Notes: a model not told the origin generated them from the sequence alone. 33,108 bases of DNA from SAR324 cluster bacterium (GCA_028282505.1 JANQHV010000079.1:1-33108); one strand, 5' to 3'. Counted from the first letter of the stretch, positions 1 to 8,989 are shown. Numbers and translations are program-made.

Positions 1-2350
1 CACAGTTGTGACAGTAGCAGTCATAACACCACATTATGGCTTAACTTGATTGGACTCATCATTGGTGCTATATGTGCACCCAAGTAGCTGACCATAATAA
101 CCTGAAACAGACATAGGAGACAATATAACACAAAAATAGCCACAACTACTTGAAAGTATTAAAAATTTACTATTTTTTCGAAGAGGAGGGTAACATTTAA
201 AAATACCTTTGGTTATTACATGATATGTGCGTGTACTAAAATCAGAGAAGGCAGCCACCATTAAATCATTTTGACAGTGTTTGTTTTAGGTACACCCACT
301 GACTGACTGTGCTATGTAAATGTAGTTGATGCATGACACTGTAGTGTATATCCTGTCTCACATTACATACAATCACTCTTCATCATCACCCACTATCTCT
401 CCCTGTATGTATACACTGTGTCTTTTTAATGAGGACTTGTCTGCCAATATAAACTGGTCACTGATGTATCAAGATGGATGGATCTTGTGTCTGTGTATGT
501 TTTAATATGTGTGTGTGTGACCCCTTTTATCTTTCTTCAGCTTCTAAACTGTTCAACTTCTTAAAACCACACCACTTTTCAAAATCTTACAAAAACTGTG
601 TGTGCATCCAAAGCTGCCAAAGTTTTAATCCAACAAAATGTTTCACATTATTATATTGGCCAATGTGTGCATTATATAGCTGAGGATTATGTACTAAATA
701 GCACTGTGTTGTTATAGTGATATCAGTAGTGATAAGCAATCATATTTCACCTGTGTATATGAACCTGAAATGCCACATTCTCTCACTTTATGGGTGCCTT
801 GTAATAACATGTTTATGCAGCTTAATGAGCTGTTTGTTGTTTTTAGACACTGGCTATCAGGGAGCTCCTAACTACACTGAAATAATGTTAATTCTAGCCT
901 TTAGTCATGGTTTATGCAGTTTAATGCACACACACACCTGCTGAGAGGGATGAAGTCCTCCACTTGCCACATGTGTCACATCCCTGTTAAGATAACTGGA
1001 CTTTCTCCTGATAGTGTTATATAAATAGGTGTGTCATGTCCAGTGGGTTAAGATAACTGTGGACTTTATCTTATCAAACTAATCCAGTAGGCTGGACCAG
1101 TCACTGGCATGTATGTGACATATTCACTGTGTGAAAATTATCAAATAGAAAGTGCCAAAAAAAATACATACTTGACACAATAAAACTGTTTTCAATAAAT
1201 GCTCTCAATGTATTATGTTCAAAATAGTCAAATTAAAATTATAATCAAAAGTGATAATTTTGGGGGCAATTATTGCATCATGCTTTGGGAAAGAAAACAA
1301 AATTAGGTCAATAAAATTGTCTTACTGAGGTATTAATGGGTGAAAAGTATGTTAATATTATATGTTTTTAAAAATCAGACCAAAGAGTTGGACTCCCATA
1401 TTCTCACTTTCAACTGGTTCACAACTTTGTTGGTGAATTTTGGCAAAGTGCTAAAATGCCATGTATTGTATTCAATGCAATTGAGTAAGTAATGGGTTTG
1501 AAATAGTTGTTTTAGTGTGGGGAGGGGGTTATATACAGTGTACCATATAGCAGCTTGTGCCATATCACAGTTATACAAGCACTAAATCAAATTTACAAAC
1601 CAGCCAAAACTTGTTAGCATTGATTTCCACCCTTTTCTGTTGGTAGTGGAGATAAAAGGCTATAAAAGAATTTTGACAATTACAGCATTCTTTTTTTTCC
1701 TTGTGTCCCCCTTGTTGGGGGGGTTTATAAAAGAACAGCCACTTTTTTGCTCAATTAAATTATACATAGAATAAATAGTTTGTTTTTAAAAAAAATTGAG
1801 TAGGAGATTTCCAAATATTTATTATTATAAGTACAAAAATATCTTCATTTGAAAGAAAATTCTAATTAAATAAGCAATTATGCATGTGTTTAAAAGCATA
1901 ACATTAAAATAGATAGTGCAGCCAGGTTAAAACCTTTGCTTTATAAGGCTTCCTTTCATATATTTTCTGGCTATTGAACAACGTGTTATGTAATAGCCCT
2001 GATGCCACCTTTTTGTTGAGTGAGAGCCTAAGTGCACATTAGTGTGAATGGTGTGTTTGTAATGTGACCCTCCTGTGACATATCAGTTGTCATATTGTAG
2101 GCCTTATTTACTGTGTTGTCACTTACCCACACCAAGGGTCTCTCTCTTACTCAAACACCTACATCACTAACTCTTGTCAATCTCTTTCAATGCACTTAAA
2201 AATAAGAAATCCCTGGTTAAATTACCTTTTAAAATATACACATTCAAAAATAATAACAAGAAGAATCTATTTTCATGTTTGAAAAGTATCAACATTTTGT
2301 TGGTTGCTACAAGAGAGAAATAATTTCTGTTTTTTTTTTTTTTTTATTAT
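1..2350. other. Eukaryote-like non-coding DNA, probably foreign to the rest of the window
   Basis: I see no supportable gene here. The longest ORFs are 60-75 codons, low in complexity, and match no family I know. The DNA is AT-rich with short (TG)n and (CA)n runs near 507-520 and 925-937, many homopolymers, and a partial repeat of GTTAAGATAACTG at 985 and 1047. This contrasts with the tightly packed coding DNA from 2366 onward. It resembles intergenic or intronic DNA of an animal such as a marine invertebrate, which would fit a host/symbiont chimera. I cannot name the source. No rRNA, tRNA or splice-supported exon was recognised. Confidence 0.65.
2330..2345. repeat. 16-base poly(T) tract at the apparent composition boundary
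   Basis: An uninterrupted run of 16 T (poly(A) on the minus strand) lies about 20 bases past the stop codon of the minus-strand helicase gene, exactly where coding bacterial DNA gives way to eukaryote-like DNA. Homopolymers are common points of false assembly joins. It could also act as part of a weak terminator for the helicase, but no stable GC stem precedes it. Confidence 0.6.
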
Positions 2351-2365
2351 TGAGCTGTTTTAATT

Positions 2366-4657
2366 TCAATGTAATACCCCAGCCGTAAATCGTTCTGTTG
2401 GCAGAGAAATTCCCCATCGTTGTTTTTCCCATTCTAACAAGGCTTCTGCATCACTCTGGATTTGCAAGGGCTCTGGCACATTTTCCTGAGACGTGGCAAA
2501 ATTCCACTCCAAAACCGAGGGATCGCCTTCCACAATATCGGAGGTTTGCTTCATATACATGGAGAAAGCTTCTGCAAGACGGTCATCGAACAAAAAATCT
2601 GTCAGTTCGTCAATCAACCATTGAATGGGAAGAAACGATGCATATTCATTGAGGGGAAAAAAAGCACAAAGCGCCTGCTTATGGTTGGCAGCCCATTGAT
2701 AAAAAGCTTCTCTGTTGGTTGGCAACTGAAGTTGTTGGAAATCAACCAGGTGGGTACAATCAATCCCGATTGCATCAGAAGTGACAACCAATCCTTCTTG
2801 TGCTGCCAGGCTGTGCTCAATGGACCACTGGAGCAGCAAATTGCCCAGTGATCCTAGAAAAGTACGATATTGGTACAATCCACTGAACTTTCGTCCCAGT
2901 TCCATACCATTTGCCAGCTTGACGACCCTCCGATTTTGCTGCAATTCCAGATTCCATAGTTTTTGTGGCCGATTGAATAACTGGAGTGTTCGATCCTCAT
3001 CAATTGCTTCAGGAGTTTGCAACAGTTTTTGAATGGCTTGAGCAACCTCATAAGATATTTGAAATCCAGCACCCAACCAGATGATGTCTTTGTCATCCAA
3101 TTCTTTGGTTGGTTGTGCCACAACATATTTCCGTTCTTTCTTTTCAATTTGCAGTATTTGGATACGCTTGCCTGCTAACTGGACTCGATCTCCCACTTCC
3201 AGTTGCTTGACCACCGATGTGGGCAAATCCGCAATTGATTCTCCAGCAAGCTCCAGAATATAATCTTCCTCTGCTTCTGGAAAATTGCTCCAGATTTTTC
3301 GTTCCAACAAATAATCCCGGTAACGCCAGCCTCCTCGGAACAACCCTTTCACCCGATCCTGACGAAGCCAGTTTTGTCCAATCATGCTTTCAAAAAACGT
3401 TTTGATTATCTCTGGAATATCAGGAAAAAGCTGTTGCAGTGAGAGTGTGGAGAGCTGTTTCTTTTCATAAAGACAGGAAAGGATCTGTTGAATCAAGACA
3501 CTGGGCAATGTTTTAGGGAGTGGTGACTCGATCATACTTTGCCGGGCCAACTGCAATAATCCGAGGAAGCGGAGTAATTGATAACTCGCTTGCTCTCCCC
3601 GGCAAACTCCCCAGAAATTGATGGCCTGCTGACGACGATTGGAGCGCCCAATTCTTTGCAGAAACGTAGCAACCGAATCAGGAGGCTCATAGAGCAAAAC
3701 AGCATCCACATTGCCAATGTCAATGCCCAGTTCCAAGGTGCTGGTGGCAATGCAAAGCACATGCTTTTGACGGCGAAAACGCTGTTCTACTCCCCGACGC
3801 TCTTTCGTTTTGAGATTGGAATAATGCAGTTCACAAACACTACGGAATCGTCCCTTTTGATTCAAAAGCGCAAACAGTTGATCGCAACACCCCCGGCTAT
3901 TGGAAAAAATCAAAACTTTACGATAACCCCAGGCATCATAAAAATCATTGATCAAGGCGACTACTTCCTCTTCTTTCTGAAGATGAACGAGATGAGGAAT
4001 GATCTCTCGTTGTATGGATGTACGGATTTGTACAGTCTCTGAGGAAAAATCAAAGGATTGGATAACAGCATCAATATCAGCAATTGTGGCAGATAGAGCA
4101 ATTTTTTGTAATGGTGTGACTGAGCGCAAATCCAGTCGCCTTAAAAGGTAAGCCAGTTGTCTACCCCGGTAGCTGTGCACAAAAAAATGGATTTCATCCA
4201 TGATCGCTATTCGAACACGCTGCATGAAACCACGTAGGTCTGCATTGGAACTACCCAAAGCGACGTCTAACGATTCTGGGGTGGTCAACAACAGTTCAGG
4301 GTGTCCACCTCCTGCTCGTTTTACATCTCCGGTGCGGATACCCAGAGACAACCCAAGCCTGTCCATGACTGGCATAAGACGTCTTTCCAAATCAATGGCC
4401 AAGGCTCGAGTAGGAACAATGTAGAGAATAGCTTCTTGTCCTTGAGACTGAATCACGCGCTCCAGGGCAGGAGCCAATACGGCTTCTGTTTTTCCTGAAC
4501 CGGTCCTGGCCTGTAAAATCAGATCTGAGCCTTCCAAAATAGGAGCAATGGCCTGCTTTTGCACTGAATGCAGTTGAGAAAATGCTCCATAAAATGCACG
4601 GAACGTATTAGGAAGTTGAAGGAGTGGAGAGGTACTATTGTTCAGAGAAATAGACAT
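2366..4657 (-). CDS. Lhr/BrxHI-like DEAD/DEAH-box helicase
   Basis: A superfamily 2 helicase of 763 residues, expected to use ATP to translocate on or unwind nucleic acid. Visible motifs are motif I TGSGKT (about 52-57), motif Ia PTRALA (about 81-86), TTPES (about 125-129), motif II DEIH (about 154-157), motif III SAT (about 189-191), the motif V region STLELGIDIG and motif VI QRIGRSNRR. The N-terminal half holds both RecA-like domains. The C-terminal 400 residues lack a motif I can name, as in Lhr-like proteins. It lies downstream of two DUF2791/BrxD-like ATPases on the same strand, the pairing seen for BrxD and BrxHI in some BREX loci, which is the basis for the defence inference. It is separated from them by about 650 bp holding a toxin-antitoxin pair on the opposite strand. 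No strong ribosome-binding site precedes the ATG. A general repair helicase is the alternative. Confidence 0.85.
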   Translation of the reverse strand: MSISLNNSTSPLLQLPNTFRAFYGAFSQLHSVQKQAIAPILEGSDLILQARTGSGKTEAVLAPALERVIQSQGQEAILYIVPTRALAIDLERRLMPVMDRLGLSLGIRTGDVKRAGGGHPELLLTTPESLDVALGSSNADLRGFMQRVRIAIMDEIHFFVHSYRGRQLAYLLRRLDLRSVTPLQKIALSATIADIDAVIQSFDFSSETVQIRTSIQREIIPHLVHLQKEEEVVALINDFYDAWGYRKVLIFSNSRGCCDQLFALLNQKGRFRSVCELHYSNLKTKERRGVEQRFRRQKHVLCIATSTLELGIDIGNVDAVLLYEPPDSVATFLQRIGRSNRRQQAINFWGVCRGEQASYQLLRFLGLLQLARQSMIESPLPKTLPSVLIQQILSCLYEKKQLSTLSLQQLFPDIPEIIKTFFESMIGQNWLRQDRVKGLFRGGWRYRDYLLERKIWSNFPEAEEDYILELAGESIADLPTSVVKQLEVGDRVQLAGKRIQILQIEKKERKYVVAQPTKELDDKDIIWLGAGFQISYEVAQAIQKLLQTPEAIDEDRTLQLFNRPQKLWNLELQQNRRVVKLANGMELGRKFSGLYQYRTFLGSLGNLLLQWSIEHSLAAQEGLVVTSDAIGIDCTHLVDFQQLQLPTNREAFYQWAANHKQALCAFFPLNEYASFLPIQWLIDELTDFLFDDRLAEAFSMYMKQTSDIVEGDPSVLEWNFATSQENVPEPLQIQSDAEALLEWEKQRWGISLPTERFTAGVLH

Positions 4658-4695
4658 TGATGAATGTTCTACTTGGAGAATTCATCTTGTGAAAT

Positions 4696-4727
4696 CTTTC
4701 TATACGTATTAAATTACGTATAGAAAG
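4696..4727. promoter_or_regulatory. Perfect inverted repeat, probable toxin-antitoxin operator
   Basis: CTTTCTATACGTA and TACGTATAGAAAG form perfect 13-base arms around a 6-base spacer. The right arm runs into the AAAGGAG ribosome-binding site of the antitoxin gene, whose ATG is 9 bases further on. Ribbon-helix-helix antitoxins normally repress their own promoter at such palindromes, so autoregulation is the likely role. The site also lies in the divergent gap upstream of the helicase gene, so binding could affect helicase transcription as well. Confidence 0.7.
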
Positions 4728-4735
4728 GAGTTGCT

Positions 4736-4960
4736 ATGCAAAAAAAGTTAACAATCTCATTAGACCCTCAAGTATATGAAGGTTTACATACCAACATTGG
4801 TCGTCGTAACATCAGTAAATTCATAGAAAACCTCGTACGTCCCTATACAGAACAAAGTTTAGACGATGGTTATCAAGCTCTAGCTCAAGATGAAGAGTCC
4901 TCACAAGAAGCCCTCGAATGGTCCGAAGCACTGATCGGAGACGTGGACTATGAAACGTAA
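4736..4960 (+). CDS. Ribbon-helix-helix antitoxin (MazE/CopG-like)
   Basis: A 74-residue protein whose N-terminus (KKLTISLDPQVYEGL, then RNISKFIENLV) has the strand-helix-helix pattern of CopG-type DNA-binding antitoxins. The acidic C-terminal tail (residues 50-74) is suited to binding and blocking a toxin. It overlaps the start of the MazF-like toxin gene by 11 bases, the usual coupled arrangement. A strong ribosome-binding site (AAAGGAG) lies 5 bases upstream and overlaps a 13-base-arm palindrome, so the complex probably represses its own transcription. The pair is on the opposite strand to the flanking ATPase and helicase genes, which suggests an insertion into that cassette. Confidence 0.82.
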   Translation: MQKKLTISLDPQVYEGLHTNIGRRNISKFIENLVRPYTEQSLDDGYQALAQDEESSQEALEWSEALIGDVDYET

Positions 4961-5273
4961 AGAAATATGGTGGGTCAACTTTGACCCTTCAGTTGGTGGA
5001 GAAATTCAAAAGCAACGTCCCGCAGTAATTATTAGTAATGACAGTGCAAATAAGCATCTTAATCGTGTCCAAGTTGTACCGATAACCAGCAAAGCTGATC
5101 GAATTTATCCTGGCGAAGCTCATGTCACATTCAAAGGCACTCAACATAAAGCATTAGCCAATCAAATCACAACGGCAAGTAAACGACGCTTAGTTAAGAA
5201 AGCCGGATCATTATCACAATCCGATATTATAAAAGTTGAGCAAGCAATCAAAATCCAGCTTGGGCTTCGCTAA
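4950..5273 (+). CDS. mazF: MazF/PemK-family mRNA interferase toxin
   Basis: A 107-residue endoribonuclease toxin. The N-terminal block EIWWVNFDP followed by GGEIQKQRPAVIISND is the MazF/PemK fold signature. R23 and T46 (in VVPITSK) sit where the conserved catalytic arginine and threonine lie in characterised MazF proteins. It is expected to cut mRNA at short sequence motifs when free of antitoxin. It overlaps the antitoxin gene by 11 bases and ends 30 bases from the convergent stop of the BrxD-like gene. The length is normal and no key residue is missing. The cleavage motif cannot be predicted from sequence. Confidence 0.9.
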   Translation: MKRKEIWWVNFDPSVGGEIQKQRPAVIISNDSANKHLNRVQVVPITSKADRIYPGEAHVTFKGTQHKALANQITTASKRRLVKKAGSLSQSDIIKVEQAIKIQLGLR

Positions 5274-5303
5274 CTCCTAAGCCTACGAGTCTCAGCTATT
5301 TCG

Positions 5304-6545
5304 TTAATTGAACTCATGAATCTCCCCTTGATAGATCACATCCAGTTGGTTGACCAGGGCTTTCAACTGATAGCGGGTTTCTTCTCCCTGGAGTTGGACA
5401 ATTTGCGCCATCATTTGAGGTAACGTTGTTTCTGCGGGAGATGGTTGTTGATAGGCATTGGCATATAAGTCGATCAATTTTTCGATCAGTCCTTCCCATT
5501 CTTTTTTGGACAAATCTTCCAGACGATACAAGTTCAAATCGTTCCAGGCATCGGCATAGTTTTCTGGGAAGTAAGGAATTTCTTCCTCTTTGCGCAGATA
5601 AGTCCGTTCATAATCTTCTTCCTTCACACACTGAAAAAAATCATCGGTGAAGGCAAAGACAGGAAACAATCTTCCAGGTTCCACTTGAAAGAACAGACGA
5701 TGGAGAATTTGGTAGCTGCGGCTGCGGGAAGCAATCCGCACCTGAGCAATAGACTCTCCTTCATCAAAGAGCAGGACCCAACCCTGGTAACCCAACTGTT
5801 GAAAAAGTTTGGCCAACCCTTCGATCATCTGAAGATAAATTTCTATGCCTTTAAAAGACAAAGAACCTTCTCGATAAAAGGAAACTTGTCGGTATTTGAG
5901 GACATTTCGTAATTTATTCACGGGGATAACATCTCCCCCAAGTGCGGATTCTAAGAGGTAAGAAAACTCTCTTGGGCGGAAATTGGCATGCTTTTTAGCC
6001 TTTTTTTGCCGTGTGGAAAGTGACACATTCTTTTGTGCCATGCCCACCAGGATGGACCGGAACAGGTGGGGAATGTTGTCTGGCAATAAATCCATGACAC
6101 CATTCGGCAAATCATTTCGATTGCGCATTTGCTGTTGAACCCATTCTTTCCAATGATTAGCAAGAGAGGACTCTGCCTTTGGAAATTGGAGATTAGCCAA
6201 CAAAGCACGATAGACCTGTCGAAAATCATGCAAAGGGACTTCGCGCAAATCCAGGTTGACCATACTGGTCACATAATTGGCTTCAAGTGCCTTTTGCTGA
6301 ATATAAGTCAGGCTGTGGGATTTGCCCTGACCATAAGAACCACAGACACACAAATGGGTGTTTTTCCCCCTTTGCACTTGTTGGAAATTTTGCTCAATCG
6401 CAGCATTTAATTTGTCTTCATGGGCTGTTAGCAGACGCACCGCAATAGGATCGAACAGCCCTTCCCGCAAGCGTTCAACGGCATGACGTAAATGGAAGGG
6501 AGATTCGTCGTTCAGCTTCTGGAGATAGGCATTGGTGTCTTTCAT
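5304..6545 (-). CDS. BrxD-like (DUF2791) P-loop ATPase, second copy
   Basis: A P-loop ATPase of about 413 residues. Counting from the longer ORF start, Walker A is GSYGQGKS (72-79) and Walker B is VLLFDEGE (260-267). After Walker A comes a block that includes NLDLREVPLHDFRQVY, closely matching LTREVPVHKFEVIYQ in the upstream ATPase, so the two are paralogues. Both fit the DUF2791 family that includes BREX BrxD. I prefer the ATG at 6545, which forms an ATGA overlap with the upstream gene; the ORF track starts 3 codons earlier at 6554. BrxD-like proteins are thought to work with an Lhr-type helicase on DNA. A convergent MazF gene ends 30 bases from its stop. Confidence 0.78.
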   Translation of the reverse strand: MKDTNAYLQKLNDESPFHLRHAVERLREGLFDPIAVRLLTAHEDKLNAAIEQNFQQVQRGKNTHLCVCGSYGQGKSHSLTYIQQKALEANYVTSMVNLDLREVPLHDFRQVYRALLANLQFPKAESSLANHWKEWVQQQMRNRNDLPNGVMDLLPDNIPHLFRSILVGMAQKNVSLSTRQKKAKKHANFRPREFSYLLESALGGDVIPVNKLRNVLKYRQVSFYREGSLSFKGIEIYLQMIEGLAKLFQQLGYQGWVLLFDEGESIAQVRIASRSRSYQILHRLFFQVEPGRLFPVFAFTDDFFQCVKEEDYERTYLRKEEEIPYFPENYADAWNDLNLYRLEDLSKKEWEGLIEKLIDLYANAYQQPSPAETTLPQMMAQIVQLQGEETRYQLKALVNQLDVIYQGEIHEFN

Positions 6546-7846
6546 GAATCCCATTTTGGCTGAAGTTGTTCCATTTTTTCCTGTTCCACTTCTTTCTGAC
6601 TCAGGACAATCTGCTCGGTCATGTCATCTTCCATATCTGGCGCAACTCCTTGTTCTGCCATGTCCAAGTAACGAATGACCTGTTTGATAAAAAGCCTCAC
6701 TTCACTCAACACTCCCATTTGAGACTGAGCCTTGCATATTTTCTTGATCAAGTCGTCATTGATGAGGCCTTTGCTGTCCCAACGATAAGAAATTTCATGG
6801 ATTTGGCGTAAAGCATATCCCAGTTTGACCAGTTCTTCTGTTTGCAAAGGAGTTCGGTGTAAATCAATCAGAATGCTGCGATAATTCAGCCGTTTACTTT
6901 CTCCCACAGAACGAACACGACTCCAGAGAGCATCATAAGATTTGAATCCCTTCTCGGATGCAAGCACATCGGGAATGATGGAAAAGAAAATATGGAGGTA
7001 TTGGGCCTGCTCGGTATTGTCAATCAACAAACGCACATTTTCATAACCTGCATTACGGACAGAAGCCGACTGGGGAATGATGGTTTCCAGTTCATCCATC
7101 AACAAAATAAAACCTTTGAAATCTAAATGTCGCACCCAGGCAATCAGAGATGTCAAAAAACGTTTACTGTTGGTCTTATTCAGGGACTCGAAGATCTGAA
7201 ACGGCTTCAATTCACGCTTCGTGATTTTGCCGCCTTCAAACCATTGATACAAAACTTCCAGGTTCCGAGTCCGTTCCTCCTGAGTTTCTCCGTCTGCCAA
7301 TGCATTGTACTTTTGATCGATAAAAGCGGTGAGGGCATTGGCAAAATTGAGGTCCATGCCAGGCAGTGCACGCAGGGTGTCATTGAGCCCATTCCATTTT
7401 TCCTGGAAAGCAGCTGAATCTTTTTGCGCAAAATCAGCTTCCAACTTGCTGACCCAGTGATCCACCAAATGACGAATTCCAGTTCCTTCAAAAGTTCCAC
7501 AGAGTTGACGCACCAACTCCTGATAGATGACCTCGAATTTGTGCACAGGTACTTCCCGAGTCAGTACCACAAAAGAAACCACAAAACCCTGTTGCAGAGC
7601 AAGGTGGCGAACGACAGACATGAAATGAGTTTTACCATCCCCATAATCCCCATTGATGAAACGCACCTTGGAGCCACCTTCGGCTACGTAGTTTTCCAGA
7701 TCATCTTCAATAAAGGAGAGCCACTTTTGACGTCCTACCGTGAACAAAGGGACATAATCAATGGGCACGCTGCCTTTGCGCAGACTCTCTACAATGGCCC
7801 TTGCTTCAAAAGGCTTTAGTTGCTGAATTTCTGTTTGTGATGTCAT
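6542..7846 (-). CDS. BrxD-like (DUF2791) P-loop ATPase, first copy
   Basis: A 434-residue ATPase with Walker A GDYGDGKT (66-73) and Walker B FILLMDELE (246-254). The opening AIVESLRKGSVPIDYVPLFTVGR and the Walker A context INGDYGDGKTHFM are typical of DUF2791/BrxD proteins. Its ATG overlaps the stop of the upstream 280-aa gene in an ATGA, and its own stop overlaps the start of the second ATPase, so all three are translationally coupled. Two divergent BrxD-like ATPases side by side suggest a hetero-oligomer, which is inference. No signal peptide or membrane segment is visible, so it should act in the cytoplasm. The family assignment is firmer than the defence role. Confidence 0.82.
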   Translation of the reverse strand: MTSQTEIQQLKPFEARAIVESLRKGSVPIDYVPLFTVGRQKWLSFIEDDLENYVAEGGSKVRFINGDYGDGKTHFMSVVRHLALQQGFVVSFVVLTREVPVHKFEVIYQELVRQLCGTFEGTGIRHLVDHWVSKLEADFAQKDSAAFQEKWNGLNDTLRALPGMDLNFANALTAFIDQKYNALADGETQEERTRNLEVLYQWFEGGKITKRELKPFQIFESLNKTNSKRFLTSLIAWVRHLDFKGFILLMDELETIIPQSASVRNAGYENVRLLIDNTEQAQYLHIFFSIIPDVLASEKGFKSYDALWSRVRSVGESKRLNYRSILIDLHRTPLQTEELVKLGYALRQIHEISYRWDSKGLINDDLIKKICKAQSQMGVLSEVRLFIKQVIRYLDMAEQGVAPDMEDDMTEQIVLSQKEVEQEKMEQLQPKWDS

Positions 7847-8685
7847 GATGAAGGCTCCTGAAATGTGATAGCCGTGAATTGACGTGTTTCTCCATCTTTA
7901 TCAATCAACCATAGGGCATGATTGCGTCCAGATCTCAATTGCAGTGGATATTTTCCCAATGCTCCTCCCGTATTTGCTTGAAAATACCGCCATATGTCTA
8001 CTGAAAACTCTCCCAAACTGTATCCTTTGAATTTTCCCTTGTCCATGTTCTGGAAAAAGGCTTTGGTTTGCAAAGATATGACGTATGCCAGATAAAATTC
8101 CTGCATGGGAATTGGGTACCCTAACACCTCTTTATGATCTTTAACCAGCTTGCTGTATAATTGGAACAGTGAGTCAATGAATTTTTGTGGATCATACGGG
8201 CGATCATACAACTGGCGTTTGATTTTCAATACAGATGAAATGATCCGTTTGGGATCAATGGATTTTAATTTTTTTTCATTGATCGTTGTCTGTCGGCCCG
8301 GAAAATCAAAGGTTCCCTCAATGCCTTTCAATACAGAAAAGCGGGGAAAATCTATCTCAATGGGTAAATCTGCTGCTGCTGCATGAGTTTTGACGTCTTC
8401 GATGAAATCGAGCCGATAACGGTCTACTTTGGCATTAGCATATGTTCGCAAACGTGCAAAAATTTCTGTGCATGCCTGTAGCTCAGGTTCCTTTTCCATG
8501 TCCTGCGCCAATCGGTTTTTGAGCAACTCATCCAATCGTAAAAAATCGTCTTTTTCCGCACATTGGATGCAGCGTCGCACCAGTTCGACCATCTGCTGAC
8601 GCCGATTTTGCTGCTGTTGGTAAGGTTTTAAGATCTCAGTGAGGCCCTCGGTGGCTTCTTGAAGAAATATTTCCTGCTCTTGCAT
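7843..8685 (-). CDS. Uncharacterised 280-aa first gene of the BrxD-like cassette
   Basis: I do not recognise this protein. It is soluble, with no signal peptide or membrane segment. The N-terminal third (about 1-105) is rich in charged, heptad-like helices (QEATEGLTEILKPYQQQQNRRQQ), while the C-terminal part is mixed and ends with a strand-like segment (ALWLIDKDGETRQFTAITF). It is the first gene of an operon with two BrxD-like ATPases, the next gene starting inside its stop codon, so it is probably a partner of those ATPases. TerB-related proteins accompany similar ATPase/helicase clusters elsewhere, but I see no convincing TerB motif here. The ATG at 8685 has no clear ribosome-binding site. 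Confidence 0.75.
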   Translation of the reverse strand: MQEQEIFLQEATEGLTEILKPYQQQQNRRQQMVELVRRCIQCAEKDDFLRLDELLKNRLAQDMEKEPELQACTEIFARLRTYANAKVDRYRLDFIEDVKTHAAAADLPIEIDFPRFSVLKGIEGTFDFPGRQTTINEKKLKSIDPKRIISSVLKIKRQLYDRPYDPQKFIDSLFQLYSKLVKDHKEVLGYPIPMQEFYLAYVISLQTKAFFQNMDKGKFKGYSLGEFSVDIWRYFQANTGGALGKYPLQLRSGRNHALWLIDKDGETRQFTAITFQEPSS

Positions 8686-8905
8686 ATCATTCCTAACATT
8701 ATCTTATAAGGTCATCTATCAATTGATGATGTGTTATGTTTCATGACTGTATCTCAAATCTATGAACTCACGAGCATGCATTCATATCAAAAATTCAGAT
8801 GAATTACCAAATTTTTATTTTTTTGGTGAATAGCTCTACAAAGAATGAGAACAGGGGCACGATTAGTTTCTCATAATGACATTGAATTAATCCAAAGAAC
8901 GGGTT

Positions 8906-8968
8906 AATATGTCGAAATATTTAAAAAATCGACATATTCTACAAATATGTTGATGGAATCGACATAAT
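8906..8968. promoter_or_regulatory. Two tandem inverted repeats, probable operators of the PIN toxin-antitoxin pair
   Basis: Site 1 is AATATGTCGA (8906-8915) with TCGACATATT (8929-8938), perfect 10-base arms. Site 2 is AATATGTTGA (8944-8953) with TCGACATAAT (8959-8968), the same half-sites with one mismatch per arm and a shorter 5-base spacer. They end 12-21 bases before the antitoxin start, in the 295-bp divergent gap that also holds the promoter of the ATPase cassette. Cooperative autorepression by the antitoxin or its complex is the likely use. A shared role in controlling the divergent cassette is possible. Confidence 0.65.
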
Positions 8969-8989
8969 TGTCTCAATCTGGTGCCAACT

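Noticed and set aside
34-1578. Small ORFs of 60-75 codons in the left flank
   Set aside because: Low-complexity, no family pattern, no ribosome-binding sites, and in DNA that looks eukaryotic and non-coding.
2330-2345. Poly(T) as a rho-independent terminator of the helicase gene
   Set aside because: No GC-rich stem lies between the stop codon and the tract, and on the transcribed strand it would be poly(A), not poly(U).
3578-4042. 154-aa plus-strand ORF opposite the helicase
   Set aside because: Antisense to conserved helicase motifs; no recognisable fold or start signal.
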